Origin: Pseudoscleropodium purum | Taxonomy: Eukaryota > Streptophyta > Bryopsida > Hypnales > Brachytheciaceae | Direction of reading: 5' to 3' | Assembly (NCBI GenBank): GCA_963969395.1 | Contig: OZ017797.1 | Location: 25,606,001-25,670,000 of the forward strand | DNA: 64,000 bases | In this document: piece by piece, positions 19,441 through 31,200 of the stretch | How positions within the stretch are numbered: the first letter of the stretch is position 1 | Layout of the letters: the number at the start of each line of letters is the position of its first letter | Notes under the pieces: model-generated | What the model was told of the DNA's origin: nothing | Databases searched by the model: none | Seen by the model: the letters and a program-made list of their open reading frames with translations, nothing else | Translations under genes and position numbers: made by a program

Positions 19441-21397
19441 TAAAGAAAAAGAAAAGTGCCTAAAGTGCAAAATTCAAAGTTGTTGGCAATTTCATCTCCT
19501 TCTTGTCCATAGAAATGGTGTTTAGAATGCATCAAGTTGAAAGAGTTCCTTCTAGCATTATAGAATTTGACATGGGTTAAAAATATTGAATCAACCCATA
19601 GTAAGGATGATATGGGTTAGTGAAAGGATCAAATAAGGCTTTGACAATTCATGTAGGCTTTGAATCACCATCAATTGGTCAAATGGCAATGAAATACCTT
19701 TGAAAAGATCACATGCCACTTGGAAAGATGGCAATGGGCAATTGCGAAGTTGCCCCACAAGGCCACAAAGGCATCATCCACAATAAACTCTCACCATCTT
19801 TATCAAGTTGGTCCTCCTCCATTGTTTTGATTCTAGAAGAAGGCCAAAATCCATTCTTTAATGTTGTAGATGGTTCAATTGGCTCCTTCAAAGTTGCATC
19901 CATTGCTTGCCAAAAGAACACCAAATGCTTGTATCATCTCCAATGCTCCCTACTTTTCTCTTCATCATATAATGTGTCTCCCAATACCTGATGAACCCAA
20001 ATAACCCCTTATAAATGATGTTCACACTCTGAATTGGAAGGTAGTCAATAGGGAAGAGCTCCTCACAAGAATATAGATTCCATCCTTTGGAACCCTCTTG
20101 CCTTAATTTGATTCTTCCACCTTGAGGGGGGGAGGGGGAGGGGGAGGGGGGAAGGGGGAGCCAATCATTATCCATGCAATAATGCTTGTACTTCATGACT
20201 AGGCCACCTATGGAATTTAGATAAAACTAAAATTATTGTGCCTTCATATGGTGAGCAAGTGATTCATTTCATTCCAAAATCATGCCTACTATGAAGGCTT
20301 TGAAATCTAGTACTTCTTCAATAAAATGAAGAATTGTAGGTACTAAATTTACATCTATGAAGGACTCCATGAAAGATAGGATGATAAGAAAGTTCTTTTT
20401 TTCAACTATATACTCCATCTCTTAAATAAAGTGTCGATGTTATGTAAGTGACCAAACAACATGAAACTAACATAAACTTCATGAAAGATCTTTTTAGCAA
20501 GAAGAAGGGACTAGAATACAAATACAAATATATTCTTTTTGTCCTTTGTGGTATTGTCTATTTGAATGTTCAAAATTGGAGGAAGAGGAGTCACTACAAC
20601 TGCAATTTCAAGCATTGGCCGAAGTGATAATTTGCAAATTTCCACACCCTACAATACCACATGAAATAGAGAAGCAAAACTTGATCCAACAAACAATTTC
20701 TAGGAGGAGAACTTTGGGGGCAATTTGAGGTCTTGTAATAGCTTTGCTCTACATTGTAGTTCCAATTGTGAAGGAAGATATCAAGACTATAGTGTATGTA
20801 ATGCACATCATTGTGCCTATGAGCAATTATACCTATCATTAAAACCAACTTCAAGAAGCCATTAGGTTGCTTGCTTTTGTGGGAGAACTCAAGAGAAGCC
20901 CTTTAGTGTGATCCATTTTATCCTACATATTTGTCAAGCGTTCATGAGGTTACAAGCTTGATTTGTAGCGATTTGTTTAATATTGGTTTTAATGTGCCTA
21001 AGTGGTAGCCAAATATTTTTTTAAGAAATGGGTTCATTTTCATTATAAGCCAACAATGGTTTTCCTTTGTAGTGTACACAATCTATCTTATTTAAAGCAA
21101 TATGCAAAATTATCTCTTGTCTTCTTGGCACTATATTGAAGGAAGTTCAATTTTTTAACCTTGCTAATATTAGAATGTCTTGCTTATTACATCAAAACAC
21201 AACATTTCTTGTGTTGATATTGGGAATAGTTTCCTTCTATTTAAAGATAGTTGACAAATCTATAGTAAAACACCACCATATACTAGAATGAAGAATATAT
21301 ATACAATATGGCATATAGTCTTTAGATTTTTCAAGCCCACATTTCAATGTCATGGTGGCTTGTGAAATATGCTTTTGAAGCTTGTGTATGCTTAAGT
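19441..21397. other. No supported gene; relics and a G-rich tract
   Basis: Short minus-strand frames around 19709-20196 read like a frameshifted coding relic (WETHYMMKRKVGSIGDDTSI and others), but I recognise no family. A G-run tract lies at 20124-20159. The remainder is AT-rich with no supported feature. Confidence 0.35.
20124..20159 (+). other. Guanine-run tract, potential G-quadruplex
   Basis: At least five runs of five or more guanines separated by single A or AA, in an AT-rich context. This satisfies the usual four-G-run pattern. It is also polypurine, as next to a 3' LTR, but no LTR was found. Confidence 0.6.
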
Positions 21398-22517
21398 CAC
21401 TACTAAAAAACAGTGCTCAAATTAACAAAACATCAACAAATTTCTTGTTAACTTGAATATTGTAACATTCATTTTCACGAGTTTTTGTTGATAGTGCCCA
21501 AATCAACAAAATAGTCTCATTTTTTTGTTGATTTGGATAGTACAATTATCACATCAATAAATATTTGTTTAACTTTTGAAATCTCTTAAAGTTTTTTGAA
21601 AAAAATTAGAATCTTTAAAAATCTTTAAGAATCTTTGGAAATCTTTGGAAATCTTCAATATACAATGTAGATTTTTTTTTAAATTACACAATTCAGAGTC
21701 TATTAAAGTCAGTACACTTTGGGGGCAATTTTCACCTTGTAAACAATTTTTTTTTTTAAACTTTGAACAAAAAAAAGTTGAAAAATTGAATTATCTTTCA
21801 CCTCCAACAAAACGTTTGAAATTTAAATCTTCCAATCAAAAGTTATGAGCAAAAATTAGAGAGAATTAAAAATAGACATTCTTTTTTACATTTTAAAATA
21901 CCTTCTCTAATTTTTGTCTATAACTTTTGATTAAAAGATTGAAATCTCAAACGGATTGCTAGAAGTGAAAGATAGTTCAATTGTCCAACTTTTGTTATTT
22001 CAAAGTTTAAAAAAAAAAATTGTTTATAAGGTGAAAATTTCCCCCTGAAGTGAAGTAATAATAGGAAAAAATTTTTAAAATAAATTTTTGCACCTTTTAT
22101 AATCATGTGAAATTACAAGTGGTGCAATGATTTGAACTTTGAATTTCGAACCTCATTTATGAGGTCCAAGGTTCAAATCTTGATGGTGGCATATGCCACA
22201 TAGATTGTCTATGTGGCACCTCCCATGTGGCATGTGGGGCTATCCACATGGTGGCCACCACGTGGCAATGCTACTTGAACATTTTGGAATGTCTACGTAG
22301 TAGTTTGGAGATGATTATTTATATATGAAAAAAAATCCAAAAAATTTTAATAAAAAAAAATATGACCAAATCAACAAAAAAAATAAATAGTTTTTTTGTT
22401 AAATAATCAATACTTTTATGTTCAAAAGTATTCAAATCAACATGTTCAAATCATCAAAAAAATCAACACTTTTGTGTTGAATTTTGTTAATTTGCTCATT
22501 GTATTTTTCTACTAGTG
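21398..22517. mobile_element. CACTA-like non-autonomous element with internal hairpin
   Basis: The left terminus CACTACTAAAAAACAGTGCT and the right terminus, reverse-read as CACTAGTAGAAAAATACAAT, both continue into 'gctcaaattaacaaaa'-type sequence, giving imperfect inverted ends of about 35 bp. Inside, 21690-21864 and 21903-22085 are inverted copies of each other (for example 'ttttcaccttgtaaacaatt' on one strand and its near-match on the other), with a loop of about 38 bp. No transposase is present. The flanking bases AAGT/ACTT extend the symmetry, and no clean 3-bp duplication is visible. Confidence 0.7.
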
Positions 22518-22808
22518 ACTTATTGTACAACTAAGTTTGTTTTCTTTTAACATCGTATCCTTAAAAATGATGTAAGGTAAATTCTAATTCACTCAAAATA
22601 TGGCTTTGTGCAAACATCAAGCCCTTCAATAATGACCACCTTCTTGCCCTAGGCATCATGATGGATCTATTTATGTACGTCCAAACTTCATGTGATACTA
22701 TTTCAACATTGACTTGTCGTATATACATTCACGAAAAGCTTGAATCTTCTCCCTACAAAAATTTTGAATGCAATTGTTTGAATCAACAAACTTTGTTGGA
22801 TGCAAAAT

Positions 22809-23082
22809 CATGGTTGTCATAGTGGACGGACGTCCGGTTCGCCCATTTGTCCGATTCGCCTGTCCATTAGAGGTCCCGCCCGTTCGATACAATCAACACA
22901 TAGTTGACTTTCTGATAACGGAAAAATAGGCCACGTGGATGCCATGTGGATTAAAGAACATGTTGGGCGCGGACGAGATGACGTGTCATTCCGCAAAATT
23001 GCACAAGTTACAAAATTAAAGCCGTCCGGACCATCCGTCCATCCCATCTGATGACCCTAACTCGCCCGTTATGACAACCATG
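22809..23082. mobile_element. GC-rich element with 13-bp perfect inverted ends
   Basis: CATGGTTGTCATA at 22809-22821 and TATGACAACCATG at 23070-23082 are exact reverse complements. The 274-bp body is GC-rich and uses the same gtccg/gcccg vocabulary as the hAT-like MITEs, but it has different ends. No target duplication was recognised. The 60-76-residue frames inside are artefacts of its composition. Confidence 0.7.
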
Positions 23083-23149
23083 GTTCAATTGCCCATTTTT
23101 TTGCAAGGACAAAAAAATGATTTTTGTCACTTCAAATGCTATTGTCTTG

Positions 23150-23340
23150 CAATCTATATGGTGAAAATTTCTGAAATTTTTACCACATCTTTTTAAACTA
23201 GTTAACTACAAGATCCTATGGTTACATGTGTTCAAAAATCATTTTTTTCTAAATTTTGAAACTTGTATAAGAAATGGCAGTTTTGAAGCGTTTTGGGGTA
23301 AAACATAGTCAAGGAACTTTAGGGGTTACTTTATACAGCT
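23150..23340 (+). repeat. Dispersed repeat R1 copy
   Basis: Shares ordered blocks with 1-360 and 55560-55740 ('aactacaagatcctatggtt', 'ggcagttttgaagcg', 'gaactttaggggtta'). It lies just downstream of the 3' end of the reductase gene. Confidence 0.6.
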
Positions 23341-23546
23341 TAAAATCATCACTTCAAATCTGACCCATGCATTGATTCAGAGCAGTTTCAAAAGTTCATC
23401 ACAGAATTGCTTTGTTTCATTTTTCCAAACTCTGAGTGGAACATTTTCATCATAACGAATCTCACAAGTCTGGCTCAACAATTGGGGGTTACAACATGTA
23501 TCAATTCATGTTGGCCAATGTTGAAGATTTAAGCTGGATGTCAAGA

Positions 23547-26500
23547 CTAGTTGTTGGAGACTCCAGTGAACAACGACTCATCCTTGGTGAGTACCCGGTA
23601 CTTCCGTTGGGTTTCCTCATCCGGCCAAATTTGTGTGGGACGACTGGTCGGCACCCACATGCATTCTCCTGCCTTGCTTTCATCGTCCAGCAGAGCAAAC
23701 GCAGCTGCATCATGCACAAAATCATGAATTGCATCTTCAGTTTAATGTAAGGTAAGCAGTCCATAAATCGCCCATTTAAGAGCTGGAACTGATTTGGGGG
23801 AGGTGAAACTTCTTGAAATATTTTTCAGTGAATTATCCTTGAAAGACAAGTGAAATTGGCATCTAGTCAAAGTTGTTTCATAATTTTTGGAGCTTTTTGG
23901 AATTAGTTATGAAATTTTGAAGTTCTAATGCAGTGGGCACTGAAATAGCCCACCTCCTGGAATGTAAACTACTTGTACATTGTTGATACAATGAAAAAGC
24001 AACATGCACAAATAGTGTACATTTCAAGAGGTGGGCAATTTTAGAGCCTAAGCGCTTTATAGACCTCTTACCTTAGTACCTTCTATGTATATGAAATCAT
24101 TGATTACATGTATATAGATTCAATCAGGATCATCAGTTTGTTGGACAAGTTTGTTTAGATGATTGAATCTTTACATATTACTAACACATGGTCAGCACTT
24201 GTCCACCCCACCCCCCACCCACCCTCCTCCCTTTTAACACTATTATAGGAAGTCTTTTCTATAATGTGAAAACACCTAATACATTCAAAATAAGTAATTC
24301 AACATAGTTGGAGGCACCTTTTTCTAAAAAAAACACATTATTATAGTATAGGCAATTGAAAATCATGAATTAAAAAAAAAATAGAATTTTTAGATAAGAC
24401 ATATGGTTGCTAATAATTTTCAAAGTGGAACTCCCAAGGTCATTGTAACTATAGCATAGCTTGGTCATAATATTGAAATCTAGAGAATCAACCGTCTATC
24501 AATTGCAATATAATATAGGGATGGTTTAATTCTAGAGAATTAGCAATCCACCAATTGCAATGAAATATGGGATTGATATAATTGCAGTTTTGGGGACACT
24601 TTCAATAGAGATGTACTTGTCAAGAATGGGTACATGAGCAATTGGGAGTGTTTTCACCTTATGCAAAGTAATGTTCATTTGAGGGAATGGCATGAACGAC
24701 GAAGATGCTTACCATCTACTACTCTCTCCATTGTTACGAATCCCACATTGTCACGAATAAAGCCCAAACCGTCGGGTGGAATGTTGTCTAGCAATGGTGT
24801 CTCCACAAACTGCAACCAAACACTCAAAAGGGACTTACCAATTTTTCTTGAATGCATGGGGGGTGCATGAGGTACAGCAAGCATTGCAAAGTTTAGCCTG
24901 CGGAGGATATCACTGAAGTTGTAAATTTCTAAGCTCCGATCATCCCTGTATTCTTGACACAAAATCATGGAGCGTACGGGAGCACAAAATGTTCACTGAG
25001 TGAGTGTGAATCACCTCGGGGCAAAGCGCATTCACCCGAATGCCCATCCCCAGGTTCGCTAAGGTCCTCGTGAACATGGCAACTCCAGCTGCACTCCATG
25101 GAAGTAAACATACTGTTAAGTTGCTTCACTTACGACATCTTTATTGCCACAGATCAGGTGTCCAAATGCTTCCAAATGCTTCCAAATGCTTCCAAATGCT
25201 TCCAAATGCACATGATTTTACAGGCTGAAGTCAATATATCAATGGTGCCAGTGTATGTAGTAGTGACATCAATTGCGGAGTCAAGAGGGTGGTCTAAACC
25301 TTTCACATGCACCTGTCAAATTTCTCATTATCAGATCTAGAGTGTGAGAGTGCAAAGTGATCGAGTTTTGAACTGGGTACATCTGTCTTCTCGAATTTAG
25401 TGAGAGAACAGAGGATCATGGTGCGCTAGAGAAGGTGATATTATGAAGTCTCGGTAGCCTCAAAACTGTCTGAAAACTCTTGCAATATTTGGAAATCAGC
25501 AAATGAAGGATACGAAGGGAGCTACAGGCGCGGGCTAACCTTTGCTCGCACAGTAAATACTAAAGTGCTCCACGGGTATAAAGCTGGCAGCTGAAGAAAG
25601 ATTCAATATCAGGCCTCCTTGCCCTTTCATCGCTTGAATCTGTGCAGAAACAAGTTAACTACGGGACTCTTTATTTTCCGCAAAAGAATCACTGATTCCA
25701 TTAGTGGGTAGGGCAATGGTCGGCTTAGGGTACCCCAAAACATTGTCTTAATAATAATGTTAGTCTACTGTAGTGTGTCAAACAACTTCATCCTTTAAAT
25801 GTAATAAATTATGGTTTTACAAAATGTGGTTTTAAATGCTTAAACTTATAATGTATCAAGAAAAAAAAAACTCAACACAAAAAAAGAATTTATAATTTTT
25901 TAATGAATTTTTTAGTGAAAAAAATTAGTGTTGTCCTAAGTACATAAAGTTCTTGAAAATAAGCATTTGAAATACCAAATAATTTTTTTTTAATATCATT
26001 TTTGGATGTGACTTACATAAAGTGGTCCAATACATAAAACAATTAATTTTATTAAAAAAACATTTTCAAAATTGTGCACTATAGAGGTTGCAATTTCCAA
26101 AATTCAGTGGGTTTTTTCACATCTATAAAAAGATTCACAAATTTAATTTTTTTCCTTAAAAACTCAATATGAATATACATCTTGATCTTGTTGAGGTGCA
26201 CAATTTTTTTTAAAAAATTTTAGGATCTTCTTACTTGATCAAAATGAACAAATTAGACAAAAGTTGGACGCTTTCAACAAAAATAACCTAATTAGTGTGT
26301 CTAAAGAGGGATACCCCAAGCCGACCATTGCCCGGTAACATACTTTTAAGTTCAACGAGCTCAAACTTTGCAGTCTATCTAATCATTTCTACCGACGCAT
26401 CAGAAATTTATCAATTTCCAACAGGGTTGCTTGAACTTTAGAAATTTGCAAGTACTGCAATGGCTGGTAGTACAGTTGTACTTATGTAATAATGGAGGAT

Positions 26501-27597
26501 GAGAAAAAGACGAGAGAAAAAATTTAAAAAGAAGGATGGCGAATTTCGTTAAAATTGCGATATTTTATTTTCAGACCGCACGGTCTAGACTGTAAAAGTG
26601 CCCGAAGTTGCGGAATGATTGCCATTTTAACGAAATTCGCCATGAGGAAAGAACTCGATTGCATTCTGTAAAGCTTGTAAATTTAAAAAAAAAATTTAAA
26701 TCGAAAAGAAAAGACAAAACGGAGAGTGACAGAGGTGTACTGCTTTGCTTGTGCCGTCAATGACGGCAGTAAGGTTGACATCAATCATTTTGCGCCAACC
26801 TTGATCTTCGTAGAATGGTTTTGTACTCAACACCCCGGCGTTGTTGACCCAAATATGAAGGCGTCCGAAGACATCTTGGTGGCGGGCATATGCGGCAGCC
26901 AACTCCTCTAATAGCAATACAAAGCACAACAAGCATCCAAACACGAAAAAATTTCAGTCTCCTGTTTATCAAATTCGCCCACTCTTCCATCAGCGCCAAT
27001 TTCATGCGGAGTTCATGGTTTCGAGTACTACCTAATGTGCATCAGCAATTGTCAACAGCGAGCAAGGGAGTCAGTACAATAGAATGAATCATACCACTCT
27101 TGGTAACATCACATCGTATGAAGATTGCCGAAGGTGAGTCATTGGGTTTGTAAGAGACCCTGGCATGCTCCTCTTCCACCAAGCGAACGCTTTCCTCCCC
27201 TTGAGCCGTCTGCAAATCGATAATTGTGACATGCACTCCCCTGCTTGCTAAAGCTAAGGCCAGCGCTCGTCCTGCGCACAACAGTTTGCCAATGTTACAT
27301 GCCGATTTGCGAAAGACACATGTGAAATTTCGACGAAGAAATTTAAACTGCTGCGTGCCCAGAGCATACATCGTCCGAATCAGAGAGAAAATTCCAATTT
27401 TGACGCGTTGATTGACCATAGAATTCTATATCACATCATTGATTTCGTTTAATTTGAGTTGACGATCTTCAGGGAAGAGCTTCAACAACAGAAATGGACA
27501 AACTAAGGAGGAATGAATGGTAATAGGAGAATTGAGACATGCCAATTCCACTCCCTCCTCCGGTGATGAACGCAGCTTGGCCCTGCTCAACCTTCAT
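23547..27597 (-). CDS. Short-chain dehydrogenase/reductase, 7 exons, 275 residues
   Basis: Minus-strand exons: 27543-27597, 27095-27271, 26741-26907, 25540-25639, 25015-25088, 24713-24809, 23547-23704. They total 828 nt, with phases matching throughout and no internal stop. The product is a classical SDR: TGGGSGIG cofactor loop (12-19), Asp37 after the second strand (pointing to NAD(H)), NNAG (99-102), catalytic Ser149, Tyr162 and Lys166 (YCASK), then IRVNALCPE and GFVTMERVVDAAFALLDDES. It resembles 15-hydroxyprostaglandin dehydrogenase-like SDRs; the substrate is unknown and it is presumably cytosolic. Intron 1 starts with GC (G|GCATGT) instead of GT, because only that junction gives GIGRALA. 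Introns hold a 623-bp inverted-repeat element, a small foldback element and a decamer repeat. The gene looks functional. Confidence 0.85.
23705..24712 (-). other. Intron 6 of the reductase gene with a dispersed-repeat copy
   Basis: The part 23780-24000 resembles 57590-57790 ('ggaattagttatgaa', then 'ccacctc..gaatgta'). A C-rich run lies near 24205-24230. There is no other feature. Confidence 0.5.
25158..25209. repeat. CTTCCAAATG decamer repeat in an SDR intron
   Basis: Five head-to-tail copies of tccaaatgct/cttccaaatg, essentially without mismatches, so a recent slippage product. It lies in the intron between exons 4 and 5 of the reductase gene. Confidence 0.9.
25711..26333. mobile_element. 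623-bp element with 26-bp inverted ends in an SDR intron
   Basis: The left end GGGCAATGGTCGGCTTAGGG (continuing taCCCC) and the right end (reverse-read GGGCAATGGTCGGCTTGGGG) pair over 26 bp with two mismatches. The flanks share GGTA (25707-25710 and 26334-26337), a possible 4-bp duplication. The G-rich termini recall PIF/Harbinger-type MITEs, but the duplication size does not fit well. There is no ORF. It lies within intron 3 of the reductase gene. Confidence 0.75.
26536..26643. mobile_element. 108-bp foldback MITE in an SDR intron
   Basis: ATGGCGAATTTCGTTAAAAT at 26536-26555 pairs with ATTTTAACGAAATTCGCCAT at the right end (26624-26643), with symmetry continuing a few bases inward. The middle contains 'gaccgcacggtctagac', itself palindromic. 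It is related to the right end of the repeat at 19330-19440. Confidence 0.8.
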
Positions 27598-28230
27598 GCT
27601 GCGTGACGTCGCGCCCTCACTCACCCAACCTGCATGTCATGAAGCTCACAAAAATAAGGTGGACAGTCTATGAAATGAGTTTTCTATAAAAGCTGCCGCA
27701 ATTCCCCAGTCCTGATTACAAAACGTCGGGGTCCTTTCTCATGATCAAGCATGAACACAACTCTGTGACACCAGAAAAACACGTCAATTTCGTAGCGTAC
27801 GCCACAACTTCGGCACTTTCAGGACCCTCGGCCAGAAACGTAATTCTGCAGTTGTCCCAGTTTTTACATACTGTTGCAATTGGGTCACGTTTTGGGCACT
27901 GGAATACCTCCAATTTAACGAATTGACGAACGTGGGCTTCAAGGTAAGTACAGTATTTGTCGTCTGGTTTTAAATCCACTGATTTGTGGTGCAAGCACAT
28001 CATCCGGTTGATGAAAGCTCTGTAGCCTCTGCATCACCTGATCGGACAAAAAACTCCAATGGATCCTGAAGAGTTCTCGGGCTGAGACGTCGACAGCAAA
28101 AGGAGTCAAGGTTATTGTGTTGGATGGAGCCTATTAATATACAAATGGTAGCTGAAATCCCTGGCTGACCACGGGCAGAGGAGCAGATGAAAACATGATG
28201 AAAGTCTTCCATCATGATCTAAGGACTCCA
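27598..28230 (-). promoter_or_regulatory. Presumed upstream region of the reductase gene
   Basis: Less AT-rich than its surroundings, directly 5' of the reductase start codon, so the likely 5' UTR and promoter. The frames at 27716-28003 and 28000-28215 (minus) have no recognisable domain. I cannot point to a specific TATA element on the minus strand. Confidence 0.4.
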
Positions 28231-31200
28231 TCATGAAGTACGGCTTGGAACATCATCATAGTGACTTTTTAACTAAAGTTAATATTTTGAATGTGAGCAC
28301 TTTGTACCGAGCATTTAGGCATGCCACCATTGTGATTGTCCCTTGGAAAAGGGAGTTCCTTATTTAATCATAAAATAGGAGGTTTTTTTTATACTACTAG
28401 GTCTAGTGGAATTTAGAAAGTATATGCGGGGATTGATGTAGTTGCAGGTGCACTAGTCAAAAGTAGTAGGCTTGATATCCAAGTCATCCAAGTTAGTACA
28501 TTTCCGACAATCATATGCCTTCCATGAAGAAGCTCTACTCTTGCAACTTGAGTTAAAGGCATGCTTCTGGTAAAAAATTGGGGGCTTTTTTTTTCTATGG
28601 TTGTTCCAAATTTAAGGGTTTAGGATAAAGGAAGAACTACCTATGGACTAACATAGGGAAGACTACAAGTTATTGCTATATAAATTGGTTCATTATGTAA
28701 ATTTATCTATTTTTGTTTATCTTATATGGTCTTGAATAGCTCACTTGAAAGAAACAAATAGGAAAAATGAGGAGGGGTCATACATGGTGAGAATCACAAC
28801 TTGTTATCCTATCTCATGTAATAGCACCTTGTTATAGTTCATCAAACAGGAGGGCAGGTTGGTTATATAGCTTTTGTACATGCTCTTGCTAATTGTACTA
28901 AGATGCAAGCCATTCATACTACTTAACAAGTCTAGAGGAATTTGAATTTAGACCAACCAAAACAACAAGAACTTATCCAACCAACCAAATCCACAATTTC
29001 CCCTCCATTTATGCTTCCATAAAGGTTTTATAGCCTCCATTTGATGAGTGTTGGTTCTTATTTTCTTAAAATTTCTTTTTCTGAATACTTTCCATATATT
29101 AAAGATAAATTGAAGTCCCTAGATGTTCAAAATTAGAAGGTAGAATCATGGGAAATCACCCCTATAGAAAATCGACAAAAACGCCAACATGGATATTGCC
29201 ATTATGGAGTCTTTATTGATGACATCAAATTTTCCATCTGTTGCCACCAATTAGAGCAAGGTTCAAGATAATTATATAGTACTATACCATTGTTGGCATA
29301 TCTCTAATTGAGAATTAAAAAAGAATTCACTCTACGTGCATTGCATTTGGACTTGTTTGGCATCTAGACTAATAGTAGAACCTTTAGGATTTCAATTGCT
29401 GATGTAAGGTGATAGTGATGTGATTGCCAAATTTGAAGGAATATCAAACTTTCAATTATCTTCTCCTTTTAGTGTAAAATTGGCTACAAAGGCCATAATC
29501 TAGTGTGAATTATTGTCAATTTTTTTTGTTGATCAATGTCAATAATTAATGTGAATTCCAATGGTAGCATAGGAAAACTATTAGTGTGAAATCTAGTAGC
29601 AACTATTAATGTGTACCTTTTATTATTTGTTATTTGTTGGATATTAAGTTGGCATAAGGTGTATGAGGAGTGGAGAATCATCAATCTCATTCACATGTTG
29701 TTTGTAACCATGCTCCACAATAGTGCAATACACACAATGACCAAAAAAATTAAATCCTACTAGATACAAGAGATTATCATGTGTGAATCTAAATCTAAAA
29801 ATATGTCAAAATTCAGTTAGTGAGGCTTGCCAGTATAAAGGTGACAACATGAGGGAATCTTACAAAATCCAAATAGTGGATTTCAAGTTTAAAGTTGATA
29901 GTTGTACATTTGTCAGCAACAAACTTGAATGATAATGATGTGTATTGGTGAGATATGCTTATCACAAACATCTAGTGTTCCTAGATTTGCAAATCCATTA
30001 TAATTGGGTTCCATCCAAGTGTAAGATTCCATTGCTTCTTTGTTTCTACTATGAACAAGTCCCACATTGTTTTTAGCAAGGATTTTTTTCTCTAAAATTC
30101 ATGTGGCTATAGCTTTTTCTAGTTTTAATTATGTATGTTGTATTGGATGCTAGCAACAAATTTGAACCACATTATAAAAAATAATCATAGATTGATGGAT
30201 ACTCCCACAACTCACTTGTCTATGCAATTCAAAAATTGGCAGATACTTTGGAACTTCCTTCCACATTCCATGCCTCGACAAAGTGACAGTATAAGCTCTC
30301 ATTGATACTTTGTAAGTTTATAGAAAAAAATCAAGTCAATGGGAATTTTTTTATATCTTCAAATATACATTATATGCCATGAGAGCAAATGTTTTCAACA
30401 CCATGTAGGAGTTAATTTTGTTAAGACTAAAGTCTTATTAACTAAAGGAATGTCCGCAAAAGTGAATAGCTCCATTACAAGTGTGATTGGTGATGAATAA
30501 AGAATATATTCTATTATTCGCCTATACTCTTTATGTTAGGAAGGAGCCTTGTAATTTTTTTCAAGAATGGGAAGAGGCCTCAATCCACAAATTTGAACAC
30601 AAAAAAATTAAAAATAATTGGTAAGGAAGTCCTTTAAAAAAAATATGAAAAAAATTTGAGACAAAATTAAATAAATTAGACCTTTAATCCCTAAAGTTCT
30701 TAAAGCTTATGTGGAGCTTTTTGAAAATTCAAGTAGGTTTTTGCAAGCTGGGATGGTGTCTCTTTCTATACAAAGTTGTGACAAACCATATTGACGTTAT
30801 AAAGCAAGGCCCCAATTTTTTTCTTGTAAGTTAAACATTATAATCTTGCAATCTATAAAATCAAAATAGGCTTAAATTTTTTCCATGCAATTATTCCTAT
30901 ACTAGTCTAGTACAAATCTACACAATTGACAATTTGAAAAATGTCAATTTATATTTCAACTACGCTCAATGTCTTCAGTAGATGGTTCACACACGGTACT
31001 GAAAAAGGATGATTTTGAGGACTGGTGCCCCCTGTATGTCTGAGCACATCGAGGCAAATGGACATTGTAAGAGACACTTAATATTATGCAGGCAATTAAT
31101 ACATTCCTACCATGTAGAGCATTTTTTTTTAAGCAGATGATTAGATGAATCAGAATTTCATTGCAAAAGGCGAAATATAACCTCTTAATTTTTAAAGCAA

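Noticed and set aside
22130..22260. tRNA/SINE-like B box (ggttcaaatct) near 22170
   Set aside because: No cloverleaf or A box at the right distance; it lies inside the CACTA-like element and is probably chance.
25158..25209. CRISPR-like array
   Set aside because: The decamers are contiguous with no spacers and lie in a plant intron; it is a simple tandem repeat.
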